A DNA stretch of 64,000 nt, taken from Euptelea pleiosperma. Lineage: Eukaryota; Streptophyta; Magnoliopsida; Ranunculales; Eupteleaceae. The DNA is taken from the NCBI GenBank assembly GCA_035048495.1, contig CM068541.1:15941929-16005928 (forward strand). The letters are read 5' to 3'. The notes under the pieces are model-generated. The model saw only the letters and a list, made by a program, of their open reading frames with translations, was not told the origin of the DNA and searched no databases. This document shows, in pieces, positions 1 to 11,939 of the stretch (its first letter is position 1; every line of letters starts with the position of its first letter). Position numbers and translations under genes: made by a program.

Positions 1-18
1 CACCCTCCGCCACCCGCG

Positions 19-1172
19 ATGAAGCTACCAATGGCCGACCGTGCAGCCACTAGTAACCCTCAAATTATATCAAATTTAAGCATGGCCCTTACCAACAAAA
101 TGTCGTTTGGATGTCGAGAAGGCCCGGTTCTTCTACCTCACCTTGAAGTGATCCAACAAGGACTAACTGAATGGAGATTTGTCATAGTCGAAAAAATCCT
201 TGCTGAAAAAATCACAGCTCCAATCAGAGTCCAACATAGTGTGTCTAGTTCCTGGGGCAGTGCTCGACGATTTCAATTTGTAGAACTAGGAGGTAACTTC
301 TTTGCCTTCTTGTTCGTTAATGAACGCGACCAAACTTGGGTGTTAGATGAAGGATCGTGGACAATCCATTCTCACTTAATGATCCTTCAGAAAAGAGATA
401 CACCAAAACCACTGACGGAACTCATCTTCTGGCACTGCCCATTCTAGGTGCAAGCACATGGAACACCGGCAGAACTGCATAGCCCGAAAACTGCAAAAGA
501 TATGGCGAACCATGCTGGCACACTCATCAAGGTAGAGCAACATACCTTAGAATCCCATAAAAATGTAAATTTCTTAGATTTCGGAGTATGTTAGATCTAC
601 GGAAAGGTCTTGTTCCTGGTCTATGGATGCCATTCAAAGGCTACTGGCATTGGATTGAATTTAAATATGAACGCCTTCCACACTTCTGCTTCAAGTGTGG
701 CAGGATAGGGCACTTAGAATCTCAATGCCAGGAACCACCACCAGAAGTCTCACAAGAAGAACCTCTTGAAGTATGGCAAGACCCAATGACGAGAAAGTAT
801 GGTGCATGGATGCGTGCTGAATCAAAGGCAGAAGAGGAAAACCGCATGAGACTCGAATTTTCAGGCCTTCTATTCTTTCATACTCCAACAAGCACAGGCC
901 CCCGAGACATCCTAAAAGACATGCACCTCAAAGAACTACTACCTACACGTCGAACTTGCTACCCTATATTGGATGGAGTCCCTGAAACCCTAAAGCGCAT
1001 GTGGCAAATCCTCCCCTTCAGGATACTCAACCGATATCCAACCTTCCCCCCAATTCTGACCCCTCCCCAGCCACCAATCCATCCCATAACGTCTCATCCC
1101 CATAGCCGCCTACACCCAATGTCAACCTCTCACACCACAGTGGAGAACCAGAACTCAAGGGCCAAGTGGTAG
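19..1172 (+). pseudogene. LINE ORF1 remnant (DUF4283-like and CCHC zinc knuckle)
   Basis: Nucleic-acid-binding ORF1 protein of the LINE, broken in two. The first open piece (19-447, 142 codons) resembles the DUF4283 region that precedes the zinc knuckle in plant LINE ORF1 and related proteins. A TAG at 445-447 ends it, and the next stretch lies in other frames. The second piece (588-1172) has a clear CX2CX4HX4C knuckle with first Cys near base 687 (CFKCGRIGHLESQC), followed by a Pro-rich tail. In the family this protein coats the LINE RNA. The breaks mean no full product can be made from this copy. Confidence 0.85.
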
Positions 1173-1423
1173 AGGGGACAACACCTTATAATGTCACAAT
1201 GTTGCCTGCCCGAAAAAGAACTATGGAAGATATACACAGCATTGAGGAGTCGACCAGACACTCTGATAGTCTCGAGATCGAGGGAAGCAATGATTCTCCA
1301 GACATAGCCCAGAGCGAGGTAAGATTCTATAACTCAATGCATTGTCAATTGAGCATCTTTCTTTTGTTTGAACTTTTCGATCGGGTGTGGGTGGCGGGCC
1401 CTTATCCGCCCCCCAGGTTTTAT

Positions 1424-2480
1424 ATGAAGATATTGGCCTGGAATTGTCGAGGGAGTGGGAAACCCTCGACAGTTAGGGCCCTTAAAACCCACATCCGAAT
1501 GAAAAATCCAGATCTTTTCTTCCTCTCGGAAACAAAGGCGTCTAATGAAAAATGTGTACAACTGGTCAAACGCCTTGGTTTTAAAATTTTTGTTGCTCAT
1601 GATCCTATTGGTTGGAGTGGTGGTCTTTTGCTCTTCTAGAAAGAAGGGATACACATTGATATTCTCCATAAAACAATCGAGGTATCCACGTTCGTATCAA
1701 AGGTGCTCCAGTGCATTGTCCATGGACTATATCCTTCGTATATGGGGATCCTCGAACAAACCATAGACAGATTCTTTGGCGTGATCTCATGTCTATGCAG
1801 GACACTTTGGGGGGGGGGGGGGCTGTGGCTAGTCATGGGGGACTTCAATGAAATTTCCCACCCATGGGAAAAGAAAGGAGGCACATCTAAACAACGTAGA
1901 ATTAATCATGCACATGTAGAATTCATGCATAATGCAGACTTTTTCAGATCTTGGGTTTGTGGGGCCCACCTATAGATGGTCTAATAAAAGAGTCGGATTA
2001 GCAAACATCAAAGAACGACTTGATAAAGCCATTGCAAATGGAGCCTGGAGACTTCTTTACCCAGATGTGAAACTCTCCCATCTAATTACTCATGCCTCGG
2101 ATCATAGCCCTATCCTTTTGGATATTATCCCTGATGACGACGAACTCCATCGGCCCGTTCAATTCATGTCTATGTGGGCTGACAACAAGGAGTGTCACAC
2201 CATCATGGAGATAGCTTGGACGGTTCCAACACATGGACCCAGGCCACTGCAAATTCATAGAAAATTGAAAAGAACAAAACATGGAATCCAAAAATGGAAC
2301 CGCAAAAGGCATAACATGATCCACGCCCATATCCAAAACTTAAGAGCCCAGCTAGCCTCTCTTCAAGCTAGTTCACCTTCCCTTGACATTTCCAACTTGG
2401 AAAAAGCAGTATCAGCAGAAATGGATAATGTTCTACTGCAAGAAGAACAACTGTGGCGAGATAAATCCCGGGAAACTTAG
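1424..2480 (+). pseudogene. LINE ORF2, endonuclease domain remnant
   Basis: The reading frame opens at the ATG at 1424 with the plant LINE ORF2 start MKILAWNCRG, then has LSETK, carrying the catalytic Glu. A stop at 1637-1639 breaks the frame. The domain resumes in another frame around the GDFNE motif (1839-1853), just after the 14-G run, and shifts again to a frame with the SDHSP motif near 2100. These are the signature motifs of the exonuclease-endonuclease-phosphatase fold that nicks target DNA. At least two frame changes and one stop make it inactive. Confidence 0.85.
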
Positions 2481-2483
2481 CTA

Positions 2484-4194
2484 ATGGAAGGTGATCGAAA
2501 CACTAAATTCTTTCACTTATCTACCATCATCAGGCGATGTACAAATCGGATCAAATGGATTAAGGATCCACAAGGACAACGCCACAATACTCGTCTGAAT
2601 ATCGGTAAGGCATTCGAATCCTATTTTGCAAATCTCTTCCAATCTTCAGCCCCCCTTGATCTTCAAGCCCTTGACCGCTTCCCTTTCCCTCAAGTGTCGG
2701 CGGCCAATAATGCCAGCCTGACACAACCAGTTACCATTGATGAAGTCAAAAATGTTGTTTTTAGCATTGGGGCTCACAAAGCCCTGGGCCCGATGGTTTC
2801 ACCGGCCTCTTTTATCAAAAATTTTGAACTCTCATTAAAGATGATATCTTCCATCTGGTCAACAGTTTCCTCACATCTGACTGCCCCATCCATATCCTAA
2901 ATCAAACGACCATAGCCTTGGTTCCAAAAGTAAAAGCCCCGGAAGCCATCCATCACTTTCGACCTATAAGCTTGTGTAACGTTTGTTACAAAATAATTTC
3001 AAAGTTGTTGACTTCTCAGCTTCGACTCATCCTCCCAACTCTGATCTCTCCCAATCAAGGAGCTTTTATATAAAGCAGACAAATTTCTAACAATACTATA
3101 TTGGCCCAAGAGCTCATGAGAATTATCTACAAAAAGAAAAAGGGAAAACAAGGTCTTATGGCTATCAAACTCGATATGGCTAAGGCGTATGACCGAGTGG
3201 AATGACCATTTCTTATTCAGACTCTTCAACTGATGGGATTTCATGAAATGTGGATATCTTGGATCTCTCGGTGTATCTCCTCCACATCCTTCACTATCAA
3301 GTTGAACGGATCACCTTTTGGTTCCTTCATTCCATCTAGAGGAATTCGCCAAGGTGATCCACTCTCACCTTTCCATTTTGTGCTCTATATAAATGTGCTC
3401 TCCATTATGATCAAGCGCGAAGAAGACTCCAATCGGTTGCATGGTATCAAAATTGCTAAGTCTTGTCAGCCGATTTTCCATCTATTATTTGCCGATGATT
3501 ACATGGTATTTTGTCGGGCAAACCTCGTAGAAGCTCGGAATTTGAAAGATACTTTGGATGCCTTTTGCTGAATATCTGGACAGGAGATAAACTACAACAA
3601 ATCTGGCATCATGTATAGCTATAATCTTCATAGCAAGCAGAAGAAAACTCTCTATTACATATTGCACATCAAAACCTCCAGATATCTGAAAAATATCTTG
3701 GTACTCCATTGTTCCTCGGCCGGTCCAAAACTCAAGCTTTCCATAGCTCTGTTGAACGAATGCAATCATTGACTACAGGCTGGCGGGCTAAAAATCTCTC
3801 ACAAGCGGGTAAATCTACTTTGATCAAATCCGTGGCCTTAGCGATTCCAGTCTACTTGATGCAATCCTTCATGTTCCCGAAAGGGGTATGTGCGAAGATG
3901 GACACACTCATCAACCAATTCTGGTGGGGCGGAACACCCGATAAGAAAGTTCTTCGCCTTACCAACTGGGAGGCCATTTGCAAACCCACACAAATCGGAG
4001 GTTTAGGATTCAAGAAATTCTTCCAAATGAATGCGGCTCTTCTCTTCAAGCAAGGGTGGAAAATCCAACAAAATCCCCATACTATGCTATCCAATCAACT
4101 TCTCACGAAGTATTGTACTAGCAACACATTCTTATCCTCCAGTACTGTACCTACAGCCTCATGGTGTTGGAACAGCATCGTACGTTCCCTTTGA
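2484..4194 (+). pseudogene. LINE ORF2, reverse transcriptase domain remnant
   Basis: The stretch continues after a TAG at 2478-2480. It contains a degenerate finger and palm region (HKALGP... near 2775), RGIRQGDPLSPFHFVLY near 3340 and the catalytic FADDYMVF near 3490, where the two Asp of the metal-binding site are present. The thumb follows at 3709-4194 with the typical sequence YLMQSF and FWWGG. There are stops at 2898, about 3072, 3204 and 3569. In the family this domain copies LINE RNA by target-primed reverse transcription; this copy cannot. Confidence 0.9.
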
Positions 4195-5124
4195 ATCTCT
4201 GGAAACAAATTTGGAAGCTGCAAGTCCCTCGAAGCTGCCAACACTTTCTCTGGAAATTCCTCACTGATATACTTCCCACCCGTGCTAAACTTCACTCTCG
4301 TATTACGGCTATAGATCCATCTTGTCCGAGGTGTGGAGCCCAATCTGAATCCAGCATCCATGCTCTATATAGATGCCCTGTCAATGCAAAAATCTGGTAT
4401 GCCTCATATTTCACTCTCCGATGTGTAGACCAGACGGATTAAAACTTGGGTCAATGGCTATTGTCAAGATTGAACCTACCCCCTACAGCCTCAGAAGCAA
4501 ATGAACTTGACTGTTTGTACATATGTGTCCTAATGTGGAGGATGTGGTATTTGCGGAATGACATAGTCCACAGTAGACAATCAACCAACCCCTTTCAAAT
4601 CCTCCACCAGGTCCCAGATTATTTGAGGACAGCGGACAATGCAATGCCTATAGTCCCCAAGACAACCCCATCTTGGAAGCCCCCCCCCCCCCCCCCCCCC
4701 CCAAGGTTCACTCAAACTCAACACGGATGCTTCATAGATAGCAACAGATGGTACTGTAGGTCTAGGATTTATTCTCCGTGATTCTGACTCCAAATGTAAA
4801 TGGGGACTCCAGCAAGCTATTAGAGCGGGATACTTGTCTCTCATTTTGGAGTCAGAATCAGATGCTAAAGCGCTGGTGGATACCCTTGCCAAAGGATCCA
4901 TTCTACTAGATCTTACTTCGATTGCTATTGGCGTAGGTCTTTTGTCTCTCTTTTCTTCCCTTGACTCTTTTTCTTCATCTCATGTTCCTAGAAGTTGTAA
5001 TATTCCTGTTGACACTATCGTCCGGACAGCCAAATCTTTTGAAAGTTTTTGTATTTGGGAGGCGGAAATCCTTCTATGGATCCTCCAGGCTGTACTAGAG
5101 GAGATCCCACCCCATCCTGACTGA
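4161..5124 (+). pseudogene. LINE ORF2 C-terminus: RT zinc-binding region and RNase H remnant
   Basis: 4161-4442 matches the zf-RVT region found after plant LINE RT: an aromatic-rich LWKQIWKL stretch, FLWKFL, PTRAKL, CPRCG and the CPVNAKIWY block. After a stop and a linker holding a 23-C run, 4700-5124 reads as a plant LINE RNase H: LNTDAS, a G-rich strand, then LILESESDAKALV, where the Glu and Asp of the active-site region are visible. A stop (TAG at 4735-4737) follows the first Asp motif. The tail ends in PHPD before the poly(A). Confidence 0.85.
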
Positions 5125-5170
5125 TTTTGGAGTTCTAATGGTAATTGTTTGATTACAAAAAAAAAAAAAT

Positions 5171-5460
5171 GGAGCCCGACCCATGATAATGATCATTATA
5201 ACAGTTGTTATAACGGGTCACATCAGTCACGTTTGAGTAAAAAAAAATCAAAATATTAATATTTTACTATTTTTCAAAAACTCTTCGATAACAATAAAAC
5301 CTTTTTTTTAATTTCCCTAAAATTATAGCTATTATTTTTTCGTTATAACGACTGTTATAACATTAAGCCCGTTACTTTGGATTTGAGTGTTATTTTTGAA
5401 ATAACATAATGGGGGTCAAGGCGTTATCATTATGACGGCCGTTATTTTTGTTTTAATAGA
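5171..5460. repeat. TTATAACG-motif repeat, related to MITE family A
   Basis: Repeated ATAACGG and CGTTATAAC motifs lie in both orientations, along with the phrase gggtcacatcagtcac. The same phrase recurs in degenerate form near 41470 and 56020, so this is a dispersed family. No clean ends or target duplication were found. Confidence 0.45.
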
Positions 5461-6058
5461 CACTTTTTAAGACATGGTTCAATGGACATAACAATTTTTC
5501 AAAGGGATACAAAAATGCCCTTAATATATTATGAGATCTCATGGCACCCACCTAGGGGAACTTTTGAAATGAAAGTATGTTTTTAGGGGAGGATGTAAAA
5601 TACATACAAGTTAAAAACTCAGCTTAACTTGAATGTTAAGTCCACCCCTATGTAGACATTCATACAAAAATGTATGGATGTTTAGCCCACACCTAAATAT
5701 CTGGGCCCATTGACCGCATGGATTTTTAGCCCAACCCTAGGTAGACATTCATACAAAAAATCAGCTTGTACGTATAATGCTTTTTAGCCATTTGGTTTTA
5801 GTACTCCAAGGGCTATAATTATGCCTTAAAAGTACTAAAATCTAGTGGCTAGAGATAACCAATCAAAGTATTTTTGGTGTGTATATCCAGCCAGGGTGAG
5901 CTAAACATCCATGTGGTCAATGGGCCCAACATCCATGTGGTCAATGGGCCCAGAGGGCAGTAGTGAGTAACAAAAACAGGGCTAAAAAGGATTAGTGCCT
6001 TCTTGTATCTTTTTCTTATATTGAATTCAATGGTAAATACACATTCTAGTCCGGTTAT
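5461..6058. other. Non-coding AT-rich stretch
   Basis: No gene is visible. Short phrases of MITE type (gtggtcaatgggccc, duplicated in tandem at about 5915-5952) and the tacattcatacaaaaa phrase occur twice, so it is probably eroded repeat. Confidence 0.4.
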
Positions 6059-6066
6059 CCTTACAC

Positions 6067-6458
6067 TAGGGGTGTCAACGGGTCGGTTCCGGTACGGTTC
6101 CTAAGGTGGTCAGAACTGGAACAAACGGTTCCGGTTCTTATCGGTTTGGGTCCTTAACGGTTCCGGTTCTCAAAGTGATCAATCCGGAGTCGGAACCGAT
6201 TATGTATTTCTGTCAGTTCCGATTCCGAGTATACTGGGTCCAATCTTAATAATATGAGAGTTTTTACATTATATTTATATATTGGTTCGGTTCTGGTTCT
6301 TATCGGTTTCGGTTCCATATTAGATTACCCAGAACCGGAACCATTATTTTCGGTTCGGTTCTGATTTCTATTCCTTTTAATCGGTTCCCAAAAATATGGA
6401 ACCGGAACTAGTGTTTTCGGTTCCAGTTCCGATTAAATGGGTAAAATTGAGACCCCCA
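6067..6458. mobile_element. hAT-like MITE, family B (TAGGGGTGTCAA ends, GGTTCCGGTTC body)
   Basis: The left end TAGGGGTGTCAA is mirrored by TTGAGACCCCCA on the right, which is 10 of 12 bases inverted. Identical 8-bp direct repeats CCTTACAC flank it at 6059-6066 and 6459-6466. The body is almost wholly CGGTTC/GAACCG motifs in both orientations. The TIR and 8-bp TSD fit the hAT superfamily. There is no coding capacity in 392 bp. Confidence 0.85.
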
Positions 6459-6479
6459 CCTTACACGTGGCAACAACTT

Positions 6480-6662
6480 ACTTGTAGCACATTCTTAGAG
6501 ATCACTGGCCATATGAATGTTTGGCTCATCCTTAAGTGGACCCACATGTAAGAAATAAGCATGATTATTGATTTCTAAGCATTCGATTGGAGTCATTTTC
6601 ATGAGTTGATTTTTAACCATATATTTTGAGCATTATTTTGGGTACTAAGATTCAATGGTTTA
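6480..6662. repeat. Half copy of Mutator-like MITE family F1
   Basis: One arm of F1 is recognisable: cttagagatcactggcc, gaatgtttggc, tgatttctaagc, then gagttgattttta. The opposite arm is missing. Confidence 0.6.
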
Positions 6663-6814
6663 ATATCACTGAATGGCATGAGAAGTAATTAGAAGTTCAT
6701 CTAGGAGTAGTATTGAAGTACAGGAGAGAAGCTAATTAATGAGCTTTTGTACGTTGAGGACAAGAGTACAACTTCGATGATAATGTCTCTCATCAACGAT
6801 GATGAGGAACAACA

Positions 6815-7118
6815 ATACGAGACACGTGCCATACTCATAGAGATCACTGACTTAATGGATCTTTGGCCTATCCCTAGTTAGATCCACGTACCAATATTCG
6901 ACCTGATTAGTAATGTCTATCCATTAGATTAGAGTTGTATTCATGATTTATTTTTAACAATGGATTTTGAGAATTAATTGGGTTACTCAGATTGAAAGGC
7001 GGGAAATCACTTATCAGATTGTATTTTGGTAGGTAGGTCCGCCTAGGGATGGAACAAACATCCATACGATCAATGTCCTCTAAGAGTATGCCATGGCGTG
7101 GCTCATATTGTAGTCTGT
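6815..7118. mobile_element. Mutator-like MITE, family F1 (degenerate)
   Basis: Two inverted arms (gacacgtgccatactcatagag ... ctctaagagtatgccatggcgtg, shown in part) surround a centre of gattagtaatgtct and its complement. It resembles the better preserved F1 copies at 16606 and 48379. The large Helitron begins 23 bases after its right arm. Confidence 0.65.
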
Positions 7119-7479
7119 CATGAACGTACATTATCTATTATCTATACTAAAGCTCGACCCCTGCTGAGGTGGTGCTTTCTCCAACTTTTTAACCTATTCC
7201 AAAAACAACCTACACCCTTTTTTAAACCTTTTCAAATGCCTCTTTGCACTTTTATAATTATTATTAAAGATAAGGGTATAATAGGCTTTTTCCAAGTAAA
7301 ATGTTACATCTTCAAACTAAAACATTTCCTTCTAAACATCTCCTTATGCCCTAATTAAAATTTGTTTACTAATACATCTCTTTAAAATTATTAAAACCAT
7401 TAACATACAATAAAATCCAACGTTCTATCTTCTCTCCTCATAATTTTCTCTCTATATTTATCTCTAAAATCGATCTATT

Positions 7480-7645
7480 CCCTAAAACTGTTACACCTCT
7501 CTATCTCCATTTTAAAGGTAAGTTTATATAAATAACTCAATTCTTTCTAATTTAATATCCTCTATTCTCTAAAACCGTTACACTTCTCTATCTCCATTTT
7601 AAAGGTAAGTTTATATAAATAGTTCAATTTTTTCTAATTTAATGT
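7480..7645. repeat. Tandem duplication of about 85 bp inside the Helitron
   Basis: The block running from ccctaaaactgttacacc through gtaagtttatataaata and tctaatttaat is repeated immediately, with a few substitutions, ending in taatgtcctct. Confidence 0.75.
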
Positions 7646-8919
7646 CCTCTAAACGTTTTCACTTTTATACAACTATTTCTTTATTTTATAAAATCTCTCG
7701 AGCTCTAAATATTTTTTATTTCCAAATGAAACTCTATCTCTCCCAATATGTCTCTCCACTTCTTCTAAGTCTTTCGTTCTTTAAACTTTCAGACCATAGA
7801 GCAGTGGGTAAAGTGAGATCTCTCTCTTTCTCTAAGGTGCATGTTAGAGTTCTTCTGTAATTGAATTTACGATGTGGCTGCTAGAAATTTATTTATTGGA
7901 TATTTCTCTCTTTATGTTGTGAAAATTTTCATATTTACGTATTTATTTTTTGTTATTATTTTTCTTTACATTGTTGACTGTTATAAGATCTTTCTCTTTA
8001 TATTAAGGTCGAGTGGATAAGATATTGCGGAAACAAGCCTATAGGACAGTGATTTTGAATCTCTTGTGAATAGTCCGACCAACAGCATAAGGTGAAGTGG
8101 GCATACACGATAGCAATGAGAAGAGATATGAAATGACTCATGCATACATTGATCTATTCAGTTGTGTTGCTGAAGAAATTAAAAGCAGAGCCAAACTTCT
8201 AAGCTTACAATATGGACACCCCATTTTTCAAAAATTTTAATGTTGGACATACACGTTCTATTGGATATTTTCAACACATGTACTAAAAGAAAGCCTTCAT
8301 TTTTTTTATCGCTGTTATCTTCTAGTAGTATCTATATAGTAATACAATTTTATATCTAATAATATCTCCTAAAACCATTGTATAACGATATAGATCATAG
8401 TTGATAGAGGGATATAGGTGCATACAAAAAATAATGCAAGAAATAGAGCGAGGAACAGTCCTAAAAGTTTTACGGTATGATTGAATTTCTTTTATTTGTT
8501 ATTATTTTTTTACTACTTTTTTGTGTTTCTATTTATTTTTAAGTTTTCTCTATTTTTAATTTTTGTAGATTTTTCTTTTGATTTTTTAATTTTATTTGTT
8601 TTCTCTTCTTCATATTACGGATTGTGTTTTGTAATTATTCATTTTTGTTTGTTTATTTTAGTTTTTCTTTTATTTCTAATAATGATTTAATTTTATTTGT
8701 TGTAATTTTTTTATTTCTGTAATTTAGTTATTTAATTTTTTTTACATTTTTTATTTTGCAGATTTTTTTTTGGTTTTTCCATTATATTTAAATTATTTTT
8801 TATTTTCTCTACTTTTATTGGATAACAATTGAGGGTCAATGGTTTCCATATTTTATTTTTTCTTAATATCCCAATTAACTAAGGGATTTAATTGATTTCG
8901 ATTTTCATATTTAACGTAG

Positions 8920-9165
8920 AATAGATTTTCATATTTAACTTATTTCCTTCAATATCTCTCCAATCAAGTGATTTTACTTACTATTTACCATAATCCCACC
9001 GTCAATGGGATTGTGTGATCTAATTTATTTATATTCATGTTTATCGTAGAATAGATTTTCATATTTAACTTATTTCCTTTAATATCTCTCCAATCAAGTG
9101 ATTGTACTCTAGCCGTCAATGGTATTATGTGATCTAATCTATTTATATTCATGTTTATCGATGAA
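8920..9165. repeat. Diverged tandem duplication of about 130 bp inside the Helitron
   Basis: Two copies share the phrases agaatagattttcatattt, atatctctccaatcaagtga, cgtcaatgg and attcatgtttatcg, in the same order. Confidence 0.65.
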
Positions 9166-10394
9166 AGATATACACAATATTTTTTTACTTTTAAAATCTT
9201 AATATCTTTTATAATTATTTTATTGCATATATAAAGATTTTCTCCTCATAAATAATATTTCTGTTGTACAAATAAAATAGTTTTATTTTTCTTCCGGCAT
9301 ATATTCCCAGAATTATCTCTTAAAGAGTTAATTATTCTTAGCATTTAAAATGATTATCTATTGTGAATTTCATTCTAAGAGTTATAGTCCTTAAAAATGA
9401 CTCTCTTTAGTTATAAGAATATTGAATCTCTCCGATTAACTTTATCAATCAATTTGTAAATACTATTTTAAATAAAAGAATTTGAAATACATCACAATTC
9501 TTCAACTCAACTAAACACTCAACAATTCTAGAAGAGCAAGAATTAATTTTTGTTGTGTTATCATTTTTTCGTGGTACCTTCTATCATTTTTGAGGTATAC
9601 ATTGACATAAAATGTTTCCCTTAATGAACTGTGTTGGGAGAATCACAAAGACTATTATAAAAATTTTGATAACCTAAAAAAAAATTTTAAAATAATATGT
9701 ATTTCTAAAAGTTTATCTAATGTTCACGATGTTTTTGAAGTAAATGGACAAATTATCTTGACTCCTAAAAGTCTCATAGTAGAGATACGTACGATTAGAA
9801 AAAAATTTAAACATAAGAAGAATTCTTCAGGGACTATAAACTTTAAGTTTCGATAATTGTTCTACAAGGTTTCTAACAAGTAGAGTGTCAGTTTGAAAAT
9901 TATGGTAATCCGAGGAACAGTTTTAGAAACTTTATAATTAAATTTTAAAAAAAATATGATCTATATTATATTATATTTTTATTTAATTATTAAAATTAAT
10001 ATTATTTTATTTCAAAAAGAATTTAAATTCAAAATCAAACAATATAGTCTAGAATTTAAAAATGTTTGATCTATTAGCATTTGGATTAAAAAAAAAATCT
10101 AAAAATAAAATTTTAATATATTTTCTTAGAAAGTCCAAATCGTGTTTCTCTAACAAATAAATTTTGACTATATGTTATTTGGTTTGTTTTTGTATTTTTA
10201 TTTTTATATTTATGTATATTCTCGAAAGCAATATTATCTCATGCAATTAATTTCATGTCCGATAAATACAATGATCATTAATTTTCCATTGTATAAGTAT
10301 ATATAATTATACATGAAATAAAAATTATAAAAATTTATTTTCTTATAATTTTTTAAAATTGTGCCCGTGCTAAACACGGGCTATTGATTCCTAG

Positions 10395-10780
10395 TTTTGA
10401 ATTGTGAGCCTGACGTGAGATGAGATGAAGTTCTTTATTTTTTATTTATTGGAGACTATATTTAATGAGCACACCAAAAGACCAGAAGACCCCTGCAAAT
10501 GAATAACTTAAGAAAACGCATGAACACAATAAGTGTATTCTAGAAAATTTGGGGCATTTTGGTGTAACGCAAGAATGGTCTTCGCTCTTTCTTTATATAG
10601 TATAATAGATGTTCTTAAATTTATGAATCTTATCTTATATTTTAGTTCCAACTTCCAAGTAGGTAAGCGGCCCAACCACCTTTGGAAACCTCAGCTAAAA
10701 AAAAACCCTCGAGACCCAAGCAGCTCGGAGAAAAACTGTTACATACTTCTAAAGTATACAAATATGGTTAGAAACGTGAC
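10395..10780. other. Stretch without recognised gene
   Basis: A frame of 104 codons at 10533-10847 is open, but it has no recognisable domain and ends inside the hairpin that follows. It is treated as chance. Confidence 0.4.
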
Positions 10781-10785
10781 ACGTA

Positions 10786-10908
10786 AAGCAGCGAAGCAGT
10801 GGCCAATCACATGGCGCCACAAACCGCTGTTAAAAAAGCATTTCTGAGTTTGTACAAAAGCAACAATAGAATGTGGTGCCATGTGATTGGCCACCGCTTA
10901 GTGCTTCC
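10786..10908. repeat. Inverted repeat (hairpin MITE-like)
   Basis: The arm gcagtggccaatcacatgg (from about 10794) is mirrored by ccatgtgattggccaccgc (to about 10899), with a further aagca/tgctt extension and a loop of about 50 bases. The arms differ at few positions. Confidence 0.7.
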
Positions 10909-10958
10909 CTGCTTCAGAAATCCACTGCTTAAAAAAATTTATCCCTGTTAACCACCAG

Positions 10959-11100
10959 GTTTTGCCGTTATAACGGACTGGGGGCGTTAACATTTTTTCA
11001 CCGTTATAACGAATTGTAGCCCTCAGAAATTCAAAATTTCAAAAACGGAAAGTCACGGCAATTTTTTTCACAAAATTTTCCAGAAAATAACGGTCGTTCA
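10959..11100. repeat. Fragment of MITE family A
   Basis: It holds the family A core ggactgggggcgtta with ccgttataacgg, then the AAAATTTC/aacgg body. The end TIRs are not recognisable. Confidence 0.6.
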
Positions 11101-11107
11101 GTTCTTT

Positions 11108-11495
11108 GATACCGACTTCGGTATCAAATTTTGATGCCGAAGTCCCTCAATTTGCCACGTAGTAGACTCTTTCGGGCCCACTGACTCCATGAATATTTGG
11201 CCCACATCTTGGTGGACCCACACACCAAAAATCAGCTCGATTGGTGATTTCTAGCTGGTGGATTTGAGCACTTTTCATCATGGGCTTTATGAACAGGCCT
11301 ATGACTTGGTTCCAAGCCCATGATGAAAAAGTACTCAAATCCAATGGCTAGGAATCACTAATCATACTGATTTTTGGTGTGTGGGTCCACCAAGATGTGG
11401 GCCAAATATTCATGGAGTTAGTGGGCCCTAAAAAGTCTACTACGTGGCAAATTGAGAGACTTCGGCATCAAAATTTCGATACCGAGTTCGGTATC
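11108..11495. mobile_element. Long-inverted-repeat MITE, family F2
   Basis: The left end has the palindrome GATACCGACTTCGGTATC, then a gatgccgaagtc block; the right end mirrors both (gacttcggcatc, then GATACCGAGTTCGGTATC). The arms extend about 180 bp each through cacgtagtagactcttt, gggcccactgactcc and aaaaatcagc. The centre holds caagcccatgatgaaaa and its inverse. No convincing target duplication was found. Confidence 0.8.
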
Positions 11496-11939
11496 ATAGA
11501 TTATTCCCATAGACTAACACGCAAATGTGACGTACACTACATGGGTAGTGTACATGGGTGTTATGATCAATGATCTGAACCGTCTATTTTAAATAGTAAG
11601 TACTATGGTTCAGACTTCAGAGTACGTCAATATAGACACGTTTCGCATGTGAGTTGGACTAGAAACCAACCTCGTTAGCTGAACAGAAAAAATTTTGTTA
11701 TTTAAATAGATGGAGATGGACGTTTACACGTTAGTCAATAACGGAAGAGTCTGGTCAAGGGAGGTGTTTTGGACTTTCAATTTGTCAGGCAGTGTTCCTA
11801 ATTAAAATTAGATCAAAGTGGGTAGTGTTACAAAAATGCCCATTATTTGGGAATATCGTTGACTTTACTTGACTGATTCAACCTAATTGAAAACAAATTG
11901 TTTAATCGGTTCAAAGGTTTACATGAGCCAGAGTTTGCT
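11496..11939. other. Stretch without recognised gene
   Basis: Only a short inverted repeat (gtacactacatgggtagtgtac, 11531-11552) stands out. No domain or known repeat was identified. Confidence 0.4.

Larger units (their letters stand above)
1..5170 (+). mobile_element. L1-type LINE retrotransposon, degenerate, 5' end outside window
   Basis: The stretch reads in order as ORF1 with a DUF4283-like region and a CCHC knuckle, an apurinic-type endonuclease, a reverse transcriptase, an RT zinc-binding region and an RNase H, ending in a run of about 13 A at 5157-5169. That order is the plant L1 LINE plan. All frames are broken by stops and shifts, so this is a dead copy. Homopolymers interrupt coding sequence: 14 G at 1809-1822 and 23 C at 4680-4702. 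The upstream target duplication cannot be seen because the element runs off the left edge. Confidence 0.93.
7141..10394 (+). mobile_element. Non-autonomous Helitron, AT-rich, 3.25 kb
   Basis: The element begins with TCTATACTAAAG after an A and ends CTAG before a T, the A^T insertion habit of Helitrons. Eleven bases before the CTAG end lies a perfect stem-loop at 10363-10381: GCCCGTG, loop CTAAA, CACGGGC. No Rep/helicase frame is present, so it would need a helper. The body is very AT-rich and holds internal duplications at 7480-7645 and 8920-9165. No gene was recognised in it. Confidence 0.8.

Noticed and set aside
8010..8083. tRNA-like string in the Helitron (ggtcgagtggataag ... ttttgaatctc ... 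ccgacca)
   Set aside because: Only a box-A-like and a weak box-B-like match (about 7 of 11) and a possible acceptor pairing. I could not fold a full cloverleaf.
8481..8690. Open frame rich in Phe/Leu/Ile that looks like a membrane protein
   Set aside because: It is a T-rich low-complexity tract of the AT-rich Helitron; composition alone explains it.
10533..10847. 104-codon open frame
   Set aside because: No domain, and it runs into an inverted repeat; treated as chance.
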